DNA of 64,000 nt, taken from NCBI GenBank assembly GCA_963808545.1, contig CAWEGB010000015.1, positions 351,750-415,749 on the forward strand, given 5' to 3'. The DNA comes from JACVRW01 sp963808545. GTDB lineage: Bacteria; Actinomycetota; Thermoleophilia; Solirubrobacterales; Thermoleophilaceae. Shown here piece after piece: positions 8,533 to 17,148 of the stretch; within the stretch, counting starts at the first letter, position 1; each line of letters starts with the position of its first letter. Under the pieces are notes generated by a model. That model worked only from the letters and a program-made list of their open reading frames with translations. It searched no databases and was not told where the DNA came from. Both the position numbers and the translations under genes were made by a program.

Positions 8533-9492
8533 TCAGTCGCGAAGCTGATCGAGCCGGCACTCCAGCGGCTCCTTGTCATCGCGCCAACGGACGAACTTCG
8601 CTCCGTGACGGATGCGGTTGCCGGTGATGTGGTCGAAGTTGACCTCCACCACCAGCTCGGGTCTCAGGCCCTCCCAGACAAGCTCCTCGTCGGACTTCCA
8701 GCGGCTCGGCTCGCCCTGGCCGCGCTCGCCGGTGCGGTAGGGCTCGAGCAGCTCGATCAGGTCGCGCTTCTGCTGTGCCTTGAAGCTCGAGGTGTGGCCG
8801 ACGATGCGCAGGTCCCCGTCGTCGTCGTACAGGCCGAGGATCAGCGAGCCGACCGTGCCCTCCTCCTTGCCGTAGCGGAAGGCCGCCACCACGGCGTCCG
8901 CAGTGCGGACGCGCTTGATCTTGACCATGCCCGTGCGCTCACCCGGCTTGTACGGGCAGTCGGCCTCCTTGGCGATCACTCCTTCTCCGGTACCCGCCAG
9001 CCACTTGGTCGCCTCGTCGTGGTCGGAGGTCGACTCGGTGAGCTCCACCGGCTTTCCCACCACTTCGGCGAGCCGCTCGCGGCGCTCCTCGTAGGGCAGC
9101 GAGAGCAGCGACTCCTTGCCGTCGGCCAAGAGGTCGAAGGCCACCAGCACCGCCGGGGTCTCCTCGGCCAGCCGCTCGACCCGCGAGGCGGCGGGATGGA
9201 TGCGCTGGGACAGCAGGTCGAACTCCTGGACGCCGTCGACCGTCACGACCATCTCGCCGTCGAGCACGAAGCGTGAAGAGTCGAGAGCCAGCACCTGCTC
9301 GACCACGTCGGGGAAGTAGCGGTTCATGGGCCGGCCGTTGCGGCTCTGCAGGTGCACGTCGTCCCCGTCGCGGAAGACGATCGTGCGAAAGCCGTCGAGC
9401 TTCGGCTCGTAGCGCCAGCCCTCGCCCTGCGGCAGCTCGCGCGAGGATTTGGCCAGCTGGGGCTTTAGGGGTGGGGAGAGAGGCAGGGCCAC
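8533..9492 (-). CDS. ATP-dependent DNA ligase (LigC/LigD-ligase-domain type)
   Basis: 319 residues. The nucleotidyltransferase motif I is YEPKLDGFR with the adenylated Lys near residue 31; motif III FVLDGEMVV, motif IV EGVIAKEAD and motif V GMVKIKR follow, then an OB-fold ending GAKFVRWRDDKEP. This is the compact two-domain form of actinobacterial LigC and of the ligase module of LigD; no Ku, polymerase or phosphoesterase gene is next to it. The role is likely backup repair ligation. The downstream dehydrogenase gene begins just past its stop, so they may be cotranscribed although unrelated in function. Confidence 0.88.
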   Translation of the reverse strand: MALPLSPPLKPQLAKSSRELPQGEGWRYEPKLDGFRTIVFRDGDDVHLQSRNGRPMNRYFPDVVEQVLALDSSRFVLDGEMVVTVDGVQEFDLLSQRIHPAASRVERLAEETPAVLVAFDLLADGKESLLSLPYEERRERLAEVVGKPVELTESTSDHDEATKWLAGTGEGVIAKEADCPYKPGERTGMVKIKRVRTADAVVAAFRYGKEEGTVGSLILGLYDDDGDLRIVGHTSSFKAQQKRDLIELLEPYRTGERGQGEPSRWKSDEELVWEGLRPELVVEVNFDHITGNRIRHGAKFVRWRDDKEPLECRLDQLRD

Positions 9493-9505
9493 GAGGCCCG
9501 CACGT

Positions 9506-9511
9506 TAGCGT
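9506..9511 (+). promoter_or_regulatory. -10 element TAGCGT of the class V aminotransferase gene
   Basis: TAGCGT ends 7 nt before the GTG at 9519, favouring that codon over the GTG at 9510, which would begin inside the hexamer. Confidence 0.55.
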
Positions 9512-9518
9512 GGCTCCG

Positions 9519-10598
9519 GTGATCTCGAACCGGGCACGAGCGCAGTGGCGACCCGAGGGCATCTATCTCAACACCGCGAGCTTCGGCCTCCCCCCGGATG
9601 CCGGCTGGGACGCCCTGCAGGTCGCCCTCGAGGAGTGGCGGGCCGGGCGCACCAGCTGGGAGCACTGGGGCGAGGCCACCGAGCGCGCCCGCCTCGCCTT
9701 TGCCGAGCTGTGCTCCGTGCCGGCCGAGTGGCTGGCCGTGGGGGCCAACGTCTCGACCATGGTCGGAACGGTGGCGGCGTCGCTGCCGGACGGTGCGCAC
9801 GTGCTCTCCACCGAGCCCGAGTTCACGTCGGCTCTGTGGCCCTTCATGGCCCAGGGGCGCGGCATCGAGGTCCGCTGCGTGTCTCCGGCCGAGCTGGCCG
9901 GTGCGATCGACGCAAACGTCGACGTGGTGAGCTTCAGCGCGGTGCAGTCCTCGTCGGGCGAGTTGGCCGACGTAGCCGGCATCACCGCCGCGGCTGAGGT
10001 CTGCGACGCGCTCACCGTCGTGGACGCCACCCAGGCCTGCGGCTGGCTGCCGCTGCGCGCGGATCGCTTCGACGTGCTGGTGTGCTCGGCCTACAAGTGG
10101 CTCTGCTCACCCCGAGGAACGGCGTTCATGAGCGTGCGCCCCGAGCTGGCGGAGCGGCTAACTCCGTCCGGCGCCGGCTGGTACGCAGGCGCCGACCCGC
10201 ACTCCTCGTACTACGGCCCGCCGTTGCGCCTGGCCCGCGACGCGCGGCGCTTCGACGTCAGCCCCGCCTGGTTTCCCTGGGTGGGGACCGCGCCGGCGCT
10301 CGAGCTGCTGCTCGAGATCGGCGTCGAGCAGATCCACGAGCACGACCTGCGTCTGGCCAATCTGTTCCGCGCCGGTCTCGGCCTGCCCGCGGGCGACTCG
10401 GCGATCGTTTCGGTGGAGCTCGCGAACGCCGAGGAGCGCCTGGCCGGCAGCTCGGTGAGAGCCGCCGCGCGCGCCGGGCGGCTGCGCACGTCCTGGCATC
10501 TCTACAACGACGAGAGCGATGTGGAGCGGGTGCTCGAGCTGCTCAGCCGCGATCCGGCCGAGGCGCCACCGCCGGCCCGAGGATCCGGCGCAGCATGA
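9519..10598 (+). CDS. Class V aminotransferase fold PLP enzyme (selenocysteine-lyase/kynureninase-like)
   Basis: 359 residues. The start has the typical YLNTASFGLPP, the middle has VVDATQACGWLPL (cofactor-binding Asp, then Gln) and the PLP lysine lies in LVCSAYKWLCSPRGTAFM. The C-terminal TSWHLYNDESDVERVLE is the usual substrate-side Arg/His region. The family covers cysteine desulfurases, isopenicillin-N epimerases and kynureninases; nothing nearby fixes the substrate. It is convergent with the SDR gene and overlaps it by 56 bp. Confidence 0.82.
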   Translation: MISNRARAQWRPEGIYLNTASFGLPPDAGWDALQVALEEWRAGRTSWEHWGEATERARLAFAELCSVPAEWLAVGANVSTMVGTVAASLPDGAHVLSTEPEFTSALWPFMAQGRGIEVRCVSPAELAGAIDANVDVVSFSAVQSSSGELADVAGITAAAEVCDALTVVDATQACGWLPLRADRFDVLVCSAYKWLCSPRGTAFMSVRPELAERLTPSGAGWYAGADPHSSYYGPPLRLARDARRFDVSPAWFPWVGTAPALELLLEIGVEQIHEHDLRLANLFRAGLGLPAGDSAIVSVELANAEERLAGSSVRAAARAGRLRTSWHLYNDESDVERVLELLSRDPAEAPPPARGSGAA

Positions 10599-11334
10599 CG
10601 TCGGCCAGGCCCGGCGATATGCCGTTGACCATGCGCAACAGCCGCACCATCGGCGGGTGGAAGAGCTCGCGACGGTCCTCCTCGACCGCCGCCACCATGC
10701 GCTCGGCGAGCGGGCCCGGCGGCGAGCGGCGATTGCGGTGGTACCAGGCGGGCATGCGATCCCATTCGTGGTCGTGCAGGGAGGTCTCGATCTCTCCCGG
10801 ATAGACGGTGGTGACCGACACGCCGCTTCCCACCAACTCGAGCCGCAGGGCCTCGGCGAACCCTCGCTGAGCCGCCTTCGTGCCGTTGTAGACCGCCGCC
10901 TCGGGGAAGCCGCGCACGCCGCCGCCGGACGACACGATCACCAGGTGGCCGCGCCCGCGCTCGAGCATCCGCGGCAGCGCGGCCCGCACCGTGTGGAGGG
11001 TCCCCAGCCAGTTGACGTCGCTCATCTGCCTCGCGCTTTCGAGTGGCAGCTCGGCGAAGGGCATGTAGTGGGTCAGTCCCGCGTTGGCCACCAGCACGTC
11101 CACGTCGCCGAAGTGCTCGACGGCGGACGCGATCGAGCCGGCGTCGGACACGTCCGCGGCGAGCGCTGCATGACCGGCGCCGGGAAGGTCTGCGGCAAGC
11201 CGCTCGAGCGGCTCGGCGTCGCGCGCAACCAGGCCCAGGGCGCAGCCTCGGGCTGCGAACGCAGCGGCCACGGCTGCGCCGATTCCGCGCGATGCGCCGG
11301 TCACGAGGACTCGGGTTCCAGGCCCCACCTTCAT
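10543..11334 (-). CDS. Short-chain dehydrogenase/reductase (classical SDR)
   Basis: About 263 residues. The Rossmann motif is VTGASRGIGAAVAAAF, the cofactor motif is VANAGL, and the catalytic residues are VIVSSGGGVRG (Ser) and VYNGTKAAQRGFAEAL (Tyr-x3-Lys). The C-terminal membrane-proximal sequence PPMVRLLRMVNGISP is typical of SDRs acting on lipids or long-chain substrates, but the substrate is not determinable. Start is either ATG 11334 (MKVGPGTRV) or ATG 11346. It is divergent from the DtxR-type regulator with under 40 bp between starts. Confidence 0.85.
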   Translation of the reverse strand: MKVGPGTRVLVTGASRGIGAAVAAAFAARGCALGLVARDAEPLERLAADLPGAGHAALAADVSDAGSIASAVEHFGDVDVLVANAGLTHYMPFAELPLESARQMSDVNWLGTLHTVRAALPRMLERGRGHLVIVSSGGGVRGFPEAAVYNGTKAAQRGFAEALRLELVGSGVSVTTVYPGEIETSLHDHEWDRMPAWYHRNRRSPPGPLAERMVAAVEEDRRELFHPPMVRLLRMVNGISPGLADVMLRRILGPAVAPRPDRG

Positions 11335-11338
11335 TGGC

Positions 11339-11373
11339 GGGAGCATGCCAGTACGCGTCAGTAGGATGCTCCC
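11339..11373. promoter_or_regulatory. Inverted repeat GGGAGCAT-N19-ATGCTCCC between divergent genes
   Basis: Perfect 8-bp arms at 11339-11346 and 11366-11373 flank the shared SDR/regulator start region; the right arm touches the regulator's ATG and its first base pair is in the -10 hexamer TAGGAT. It could be an operator for autoregulation by the DtxR-family protein, but it does not resemble the known DtxR/IdeR consensus. Confidence 0.4.
11362..11367 (+). promoter_or_regulatory. -10 element TAGGAT of the DtxR-family regulator
   Basis: TAGGAT ends 6 nt before the ATG at 11374 with no ribosome-binding site, implying a leaderless mRNA. Confidence 0.6.
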
Positions 11374-12087
11374 ATGTCTCACGACCAGGTCACGGTCGCC
11401 GAGGAGGAGTACCTCCAGATCATCTACTGGCTCCAAGAGGCGGGCCTGCCCATCACGGGCGCGAACATCGCTCGCGCGATGCAGGTGTCGGCGCCGACCG
11501 TGCACGAGATGATCGGCCGGCTGGAGGCCGACGGCTACGTCACGCGCGCGTCCGACAAGTCGCTCACGTTCACCGAATCGGGCCACGAGCAGGCCACTCA
11601 GATCGTGCGCCGCCACCGGCTGATCGAGCGCTTTCTCACCGACGTTTTCGACATCCCGTGGGATCAGGTGCACGAGGAGGCCGAGCGGCTCGAACACTGG
11701 ATGTCTCCGGTGGTCGAGGAGCGCATGCTGCGGGCCATCGGCGACGCCAAGACCTGCCCCCACGGGCACCCGATCTTCGAGGGCGAGCGCGAGCAGGGAG
11801 TGCCTCTGGCCGATGTCGAGGAGGGCGCCGCCGTGCGTGTACTGCGCTTCGAGAACGAGGCCGAGGATCTCCTCCACTACCTCAAGGACACCGGGCTGCA
11901 CCCGGGCCTCGAGGCCACCCTGAAGAACGCCGGCAGTGACGAGATCGAGCTCGACGCCTCCGGCACCACGCACTCGCTCACGCGCAGCGTGGCCGAGACG
12001 GTGTCGGTGGTGGCGGACCCGTCTCCTCCGGCGCGGGTGGCGTTGCCGGACCAGCTCGTGCTGGGCAAAGAGCGCTACGGGCGCTGA
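11374..12087 (+). CDS. DtxR/IdeR/MntR-family metal-dependent transcriptional regulator
   Basis: 237 residues. The winged helix spans about residues 1-70 (ITGANIARAMQVSAPTVHEMIGRLE is the HTH). The dimerisation domain follows with HRLIERFLTDVF, EEAERLEHWMS and the metal-binding segment TCPHGHPI. The C-terminal part (about 150-237) is an SH3-like/FeoA-type domain. Family members repress iron or manganese uptake and storage genes when metal is bound. No metal transporter is adjacent, so the regulon is elsewhere or includes the divergent SDR. Confidence 0.9.
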   Translation: MSHDQVTVAEEEYLQIIYWLQEAGLPITGANIARAMQVSAPTVHEMIGRLEADGYVTRASDKSLTFTESGHEQATQIVRRHRLIERFLTDVFDIPWDQVHEEAERLEHWMSPVVEERMLRAIGDAKTCPHGHPIFEGEREQGVPLADVEEGAAVRVLRFENEAEDLLHYLKDTGLHPGLEATLKNAGSDEIELDASGTTHSLTRSVAETVSVVADPSPPARVALPDQLVLGKERYGR

Positions 12088-12102
12088 TTTCTCGCGGTCT
12101 GG

Positions 12103-12120
12103 GGCCGGCTAGCGCCGGCC
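12103..12120. terminator. Hairpin after the DtxR-family gene
   Basis: GGCCGGC, loop TAGC, GCCGGCC: a 7-bp perfect GC stem starting 16 bases after the stop codon. No U-tract. Confidence 0.55.
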
Positions 12121-12202
12121 TCCGGCGATCAAGTACCGGCGCGTCCTGACCGATCACATTAGGGCGTCAGCCGATCGCTGGTCGTTGGCGCACGAGGTGT
12201 TG

Positions 12203-13852
12203 ATGAAGTCCGAAGATCGCTATCGAGAGGTTGCGGATGAGGCTCGCGCGCGCGAGTTCGCCGTGCTGGACCTGCTCGAATCGGACAACGGCGGCGATCT
12301 GGTGGCGCTGCGGGCCGTGCTGCGGATCGGCCAGGCCGCACTGGGCGCGCAGCGGGTGGAGGACGTCCTCGAGGTGGTGGCCGAGGAGTCGCTGCACGCG
12401 CTCGACGCCGCCTCCTTCTCGATCAGCCGCTGGCAGCGCGACAAGGACGTCCTGAAGACGCTCATCAACGTCGGCGAGCTCGGGCCGGGCGAGGAGCGCT
12501 GGCCGGCCGACGAGCAGTACCCGCTGGCCGACTTTCAGGAAATCACCGACCTGCTGCGGCGAGGCGAGCCCTACGTCTTCGCCGTCGACGATCCGGACAC
12601 CAAGCCCTCGTCGCTGGCCTTCCTCGACCGGCTGGGCAAGGAGAGCGAGCTCGCCGTACCGGTGGTCTACGAGTCCGTGACCTGGGGCGAGCTGTGGGCC
12701 ACCGGCCGCAACGGCCGGCGTTTCGGTGAGCGAGACGTGAGGCTGCTGCAGGCCATCGCCGAGCAGGTCTCGCAGGCCATCGGCCGCGCCGAGCAGTTCG
12801 GGCTCGTGACCCGCTTCGCCTACGAAGATCCGCTCACCCGGCTCGCCAACCGGCGCCTGCTCGACGAGCGGTTGGCCGCCGCCGGCGTCGAGAACCTGAC
12901 CCTGCTGGTGTGCGACGTGGATGGGCTCAAGGAGGTCAACGACCGCGAGGGCCATCCAGCCGGCGACGCCCTGCTGCAAGGGGTGGCCGGCGCCCTCAGC
13001 GTCACCGCCGCGGCCTTCCAGCGCTCGCTGGTGGCACGGGCCGGTGGCGACGAGTTCTGCGTGCTGCTGCCGGGTTCGCCACTGGCGGCGGCGGAGCGCT
13101 TCGCCCGTGCCGCCAGCCGTCGTATCGCGGCCGACGTGGGGGAGCGGGTGAGCGTGTGCTGGGGTGCCGCCTGCAGTTCGTCCACCGCGGGCGCGCCACC
13201 GGCTCTGATGGCGGCCGCCGACGGCGCCCTGCTGGAGGCCAAGGCCCAGGGGCCTGGCCGGCTGCGACTGCGGCTGGCCACGGCCCCCGAGCTGCCGGCC
13301 ACCCTCCAGCCTGCCCGGACCTCTCGCTCGAACGGCCGCCGCGCGATCGACGACCTCGTGCCGCGGGTGGTGGCGATGCTCGACCAGCACCGGCCGCAGG
13401 AGCCCCTCGACGCGCTCGAGCTGCTGGCGCGGGAGCTGGTCAGGGCGGTCGAAGGTGCCGCTTGGTCGATCTCCGTGACCACGGAGGACGGAACGGGTCT
13501 CCAGGTGGTGCGCGGCGTCGCGAGCGCGCTCGACCCGCACTCCGGAGTCCGCATGCTTGACGCCCCGGTTGACCACGTCTATCCGTTGGCCGACTTCCCC
13601 ACCACCGCGCGGGCTCTGGCCGAAAGCGACGCGTTCGTGGCCGCCCGGGACGTGCCCGGCTCCGATCCCGCCGAGCTGGCCACGCTGGACGAGCTCGGCT
13701 ACGACAGCCTCTTGGCGGTGGGTGCAGTCGGCGACGGGCACAGCTACCTGCTCGAGCTCTACGGCGATCGTGACACGGCTCCACTGGCTCCGGCCGTGTC
13801 ACACGCCCGCGTGCTGGCCGACTACTGCATGCGCCGGGCCAGAAGGTCGTAG
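12203..13852 (+). CDS. GGDEF diguanylate cyclase with N- and C-terminal GAF-like domains
   Basis: 549 residues. A first GAF-like sensor covers about residues 25-195 (QAALGAQRVEDVLEVVAEES to LLQAIAEQVSQAIGRAEQFG). The GGDEF domain follows (YEDPLTRLANRRLLDERL, CDVDGLKEVNDREGHPAGD, then ARAGGDEFCVLLPG with an intact GGDEF signature); no RxxD inhibitory site is evident just before it. A second GAF-like region occupies about 385-545. It probably makes cyclic di-GMP in response to a cytoplasmic signal. ATG at 12203 has GAGG five bases upstream. The 3' end overlaps the convergent membrane-protein gene by 31 bp. Confidence 0.88.
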   Translation: MKSEDRYREVADEARAREFAVLDLLESDNGGDLVALRAVLRIGQAALGAQRVEDVLEVVAEESLHALDAASFSISRWQRDKDVLKTLINVGELGPGEERWPADEQYPLADFQEITDLLRRGEPYVFAVDDPDTKPSSLAFLDRLGKESELAVPVVYESVTWGELWATGRNGRRFGERDVRLLQAIAEQVSQAIGRAEQFGLVTRFAYEDPLTRLANRRLLDERLAAAGVENLTLLVCDVDGLKEVNDREGHPAGDALLQGVAGALSVTAAAFQRSLVARAGGDEFCVLLPGSPLAAAERFARAASRRIAADVGERVSVCWGAACSSSTAGAPPALMAAADGALLEAKAQGPGRLRLRLATAPELPATLQPARTSRSNGRRAIDDLVPRVVAMLDQHRPQEPLDALELLARELVRAVEGAAWSISVTTEDGTGLQVVRGVASALDPHSGVRMLDAPVDHVYPLADFPTTARALAESDAFVAARDVPGSDPAELATLDELGYDSLLAVGAVGDGHSYLLELYGDRDTAPLAPAVSHARVLADYCMRRARRS

Positions 13853-14547
13853 TAGAGAAGGGTCGAGTAGAGCGCGGCTATCGGCGCCGTCACGCAGCCG
13901 GCGAGGATCGTGCCCACGAGCGCCCAGATCGCGTCTCCGGTGTTGTCGGCGATCGAGGCGAAGGGGGCGGCCACCAGCAGCGCGGGCAGTGCCGCGGCCA
14001 GGTTGATCAGCACCACCAGGCCGAAGGTGCGCCACCAGAGTCCCTGCACCACCTCTCCAGAGCGAACCAGCGCCTGCCACCCTCGCGCGTTCTCGATCAC
14101 CACCGTCTGGGGTACGAAGAACCAGCGCACGAACAGGTAGATGCCCGGAATCACCAGCAGGGCGAAGCCCACCGCGATCCCGAGCGTGGCCAGGACGATG
14201 GCGAAGAAGAGCGGGGTGAAGGCCTCGAAGCCCGAAACGAAGGTCTGGACGAAGCTGGGGCCGCTGCTGCCGTCGGCGATCTGTCGCAGGGCGTAGATGC
14301 AGATCGCCGTGATTAGGGGTGAGACCACGAGGAAGTCGACGATCGTGGGCACCGCCGACTCGGCCAGGGTGAGCGAATCGTCGTAGGGCCCCGTGAGCAT
14401 CTCGAGGCCGATGCCCTCCACCACGACGTGCACCGGGACCACGACGGCGGCGGACAGGGCGATGAACACCCCGGCGTGCCGGAAGAAGACGCCGAAGGTG
14501 TCGCGAAACAGCTCCTTTACGTCGCGCGTCCGCGCGAGCTCGATCAC
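13822..14547 (-). CDS. Integral membrane protein of unknown function (DUF975/glycerophosphoryl-diester-like fold)
   Basis: 241 residues with about six hydrophobic segments: AGVFIALSAAVVVPVHVVV, FLVVSPLITAICIYAL, FAIVLATLGIAVGFALLVIP, FGLVVLINLAAALPALLVA and a C-terminal pair. A polar segment VIENARGWQALVRSGEVVQGLWWRTFG lies between TM segments, as in YciC-like membrane proteins. The GTG start overlaps the stop of the upstream aminotransferase by four bases. No function is assigned. Confidence 0.65.
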   Translation of the reverse strand: MIELARTRDVKELFRDTFGVFFRHAGVFIALSAAVVVPVHVVVEGIGLEMLTGPYDDSLTLAESAVPTIVDFLVVSPLITAICIYALRQIADGSSGPSFVQTFVSGFEAFTPLFFAIVLATLGIAVGFALLVIPGIYLFVRWFFVPQTVVIENARGWQALVRSGEVVQGLWWRTFGLVVLINLAAALPALLVAAPFASIADNTGDAIWALVGTILAGCVTAPIAALYSTLLYYDLLARRMQ

Positions 14548-15650
14548 GCAGCGGCACCCGCCAGCTCGCGATAGGCGTCGGCCACGCGTCCGATGCCCTC
14601 CTCGATCTGGTCGGGTGGCACGGCCGAGTAGGCGAGCCGCAGCGAGCTCTCTCCGCCCTCGAGCAGGAAGTCGGTGCCCTTGACGAAGACCACCCCCCGC
14701 TCCTTCGAGCGCTCGAACAGTGAGGCCACGTCCGTGCCCTCGGGCAGGTCGACCCACAGGAAGTAGCCGCCCTGGGGGGTCACGAAGCGAGCGTCGGGGA
14801 GGTGGCGTGAGATCGCGTCGGCGGTGGCGTCGCGACGCTCGCGCAGCGCGGCCTTGACCGTCGCGATGGAGCCCTCGATGGCACCCGAGCGGCAGAACTC
14901 GGCCACGATGCCCTGGGCCACCATGTTGGGTGAGATGTAGGTCTCGGTGGCCTCCCTGCGGATCCCGGCGATCACAGAGGTCGAGCCGACGAGGTAGCCC
15001 ACCCGTATCCCGGGGCAGACAGTCTTGGAGAAGGACGAGGCGTACACCACGCGTTCGCCCGCGCCGTCCATGTCGAGCATGCGCGGGTGGTCCTCACCCT
15101 CGAAGCGAAGGTCGACGTAGGGATCGTCCTCGAAGATCGTGAAGTCGTGTTCGTTGGCCAGCTCGATCAGCCGCCGCCGCTTGTCCAGCGAGAGCGTGCA
15201 GCCGGCGGGGTTCTGGAAGTTGGGGATGATGTGGGCGAGCTTGGGCCGAACGCCGGAGGCCAGCTCGGCGGCCAGCGCCTCCACGTCGATGCCGTCGTCC
15301 TCGAGAGGGATCGGCAGCACCTCGGCGCCCATCTTGCGCAGCGCCAGGAGGGTGCGGTCGTAGGTGGGGGCCTCCACCACCACCACGTCGCCCGGCTCGA
15401 CGAGCTGCGAGAACAGGAAGGCATCGGCTTGCATCGAGCCGTTGGTGGCCACCAGCCGGCCGGGCTCGACACCGTGCTTCTCCGACAGCCACTCGAGCAG
15501 GCCGAGATAGCCCGGCGAGGTCCCGTAGGCGCACATGCCGCCCGGGTCGCTGTCGAAGGCCCGCTGAGCGGCGGCCTTTAGCTCGTCCACGGCGACGATG
15601 TCGAGCGAGGGAGCGCCCCGCGCCAGCGAGATGTTGGTGAATTCGGCCAC
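14544..15650 (-). CDS. PLP-dependent aminotransferase, class I/II (2-aminoadipate/MocR-fold type)
   Basis: 368 residues. It has YGTSPGYLGLLEWLSEKHG, LVATNGSMQADAFLFSQL, IIPNFQNPAGCTLSLDKRRRL and the PLP lysine in YASSFSKTVCPGIRVGYLVG; an RLAYSAVPPDQIEEGI tail carries the carboxylate-binding Arg. This is the LysN/ARO8-like subfamily, without the HTH of MocR regulators. Substrate unknown. The start GTG at 15650 is selected because TATCGT lies 7 nt upstream; earlier in-frame starts would put the promoter inside the gene. Confidence 0.85.
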   Translation of the reverse strand: MAEFTNISLARGAPSLDIVAVDELKAAAQRAFDSDPGGMCAYGTSPGYLGLLEWLSEKHGVEPGRLVATNGSMQADAFLFSQLVEPGDVVVVEAPTYDRTLLALRKMGAEVLPIPLEDDGIDVEALAAELASGVRPKLAHIIPNFQNPAGCTLSLDKRRRLIELANEHDFTIFEDDPYVDLRFEGEDHPRMLDMDGAGERVVYASSFSKTVCPGIRVGYLVGSTSVIAGIRREATETYISPNMVAQGIVAEFCRSGAIEGSIATVKAALRERRDATADAISRHLPDARFVTPQGGYFLWVDLPEGTDVASLFERSKERGVVFVKGTDFLLEGGESSLRLAYSAVPPDQIEEGIGRVADAYRELAGAAA

Positions 15651-15657
15651 GGGGGCC

Positions 15658-15663
15658 ACGATA
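15658..15663 (-). promoter_or_regulatory. -10 element TATCGT of the class I/II aminotransferase gene
   Basis: TATCGT ends 7 nt before the GTG at 15650; it resolves an otherwise ambiguous start. The 195 bases between here and the SnoaL-like gene contain nothing else that I recognise. Confidence 0.55.
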
Positions 15664-15858
15664 TCTACAACCGGGGTGAGCCAGATGAAGCGCGGCCAGA
15701 CGCGAGGAGTTCTTGGGAAGGTGGACCGCTTCGGCAAACAGGGGGTGAGCCGGCACGTCCGGGGGAAAGGGGGTGTGGCGCGCTCTTCGTCCATAGGGCG
15801 GACAAGGCGTCAAACCCTCCCGGGCCGCACCCGCTCCCCAGCCCGGGTCGCGACTGGA

Positions 15859-16239
15859 TCAGGCCCGCGCCGCAATGTCCGCCAGCGCCTCCTCGCGGCT
15901 GTTGCACGCCCGGATGCGCGACACCCGCCCGTCACGCAGGCTGTGCACGAAGAAGAGGTAGTCGCCCTGGGTGCCCTCGTCGGTCTTGATGCGACGGTGG
16001 CCCACCACCAGCAGGTCGGGCTCGTGCAGCTCGAAGGTGAAGGGCGCAGCGCGAAACTCCTCGCCGCGGGCGCTGAACGCATCGAAGAAGGAGCGCACGC
16101 CCTCGTGGCCGCTGAAGCGCCGGCCCTCGTGGTCGACGAACTCGACCTCGGGGTGCAGGAGCGGTATGGCGGCGTCGGTGCCGGACTCGCGGTAGGTGGC
16201 CCACAACTCGTGGACCGCTTCGAGCCGCGCGTCGGTCAC
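15859..16239 (-). CDS. SnoaL/NTF2-like small protein
   Basis: 126 residues of a cone-shaped alpha+beta barrel: ELWATYRESGTDAAIPLLHPEVEFVDHEGRRFSG, then GVRSFFDAFSARGEEF and VGHRRIKTDEGTQGDYLFFVHSLRDGRVSRI. Members include polyketide cyclases, isomerases and proteins without enzyme activity; nothing here fixes the function. GGAGG lies about 11 bases before the GTG. It is the last gene of the sucC-sucD operon, 17 bases after sucD. Confidence 0.72.
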   Translation of the reverse strand: MTDARLEAVHELWATYRESGTDAAIPLLHPEVEFVDHEGRRFSGHEGVRSFFDAFSARGEEFRAAPFTFELHEPDLLVVGHRRIKTDEGTQGDYLFFVHSLRDGRVSRIRACNSREEALADIAARA

Positions 16240-16256
16240 CGCGGCCCTGCCTCCGG

Positions 16257-17135
16257 TCAGACCCTCGCGCCGAGTATCTCGACCGCGATCTCGGCGACCT
16301 GGGTGGGATTGCGGCCCACCCTCACGCCCTTGTCCTCGAGCGCCTCCGCCTTGGCCGCCGCGGTGCCCTTGGTGCCCGAGACGATCGCGCCGGCGTGGCC
16401 CATGGTCTTGCCGGGCGGCGCGGTGAAGCCGGCGATGTAGGCCAGCACCGGCTTGCTCACCCGCTCGGCGATGTAGTCGGCGGCCTCCTCCTCGGCCGAG
16501 CCGCCGATCTCGCCGCACATGACGATCAGCTCGGTTTCGGGATCCGCCTCGAACAACTCGATCACGTCGACGAAGCTCGAGCCCGGCACCGGATCCCCTC
16601 CGATGCCCACGATCGAGCTGTTGCCGAAGCCCGACTGGGCCAGTTCGTTGCCGATCTGGTACGTCAGGGTGCCCGAGCGCGATACGAGTCCGACGTTGCC
16701 CGCGCTGAAGAACTGCGCTGGGATGATGCCGACGTTGGCCTTGCCCGGAGACAGGATTCCCGGGCAGTTGGGGCCGATGAGGCGCGAGCGGCCGCGGCGC
16801 AGGTGGTTGTAGACCCGCAGCTCGTCGTGCGCCGGGATGCCCTCCGTGATGGCGATGATGAGCTCGATGCCGGCGTCCTCTGCCTCGAGGATCGAGTCCG
16901 CGGCGAAGCGCGGCGGCACGAAGACCATGGCCGTGTTGGCGCCGGTCTCGCGCACGGCCTCGTGGAAGGTGTCGAACACCGGAATGCCCTCCACGTCCTG
17001 GCCGCCCTTGCCGGGAGTGACCCCGGAGACCACCTGCGTGCCGTAGTCGCGGTTTCGCAGCGAGTGGAACGTGCCCTCGCGCCCGGTGATCCCGGACACG
17101 CACAGCTTCGTGTCGTTGTCGACGAGGATGGCCAT
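16257..17135 (-). CDS. sucD: Succinyl-CoA synthetase alpha subunit
   Basis: 292 residues, the normal length. CoA-binding GITGREGTFHS at the N-terminus, LIGPNCPGILSPG, SRSGTLTYQ, and GHAGAIVSGTKGTA containing the phospho-histidine (about residue 242). It works with SucC to convert succinyl-CoA, ADP or GDP and phosphate to succinate and NTP in the TCA cycle. The gene follows sucC by 13 bases. Confidence 0.96.
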   Translation of the reverse strand: MAILVDNDTKLCVSGITGREGTFHSLRNRDYGTQVVSGVTPGKGGQDVEGIPVFDTFHEAVRETGANTAMVFVPPRFAADSILEAEDAGIELIIAITEGIPAHDELRVYNHLRRGRSRLIGPNCPGILSPGKANVGIIPAQFFSAGNVGLVSRSGTLTYQIGNELAQSGFGNSSIVGIGGDPVPGSSFVDVIELFEADPETELIVMCGEIGGSAEEEAADYIAERVSKPVLAYIAGFTAPPGKTMGHAGAIVSGTKGTAAAKAEALEDKGVRVGRNPTQVAEIAVEILGARV

Positions 17136-17148
17136 CAGTGAGCCGCCA

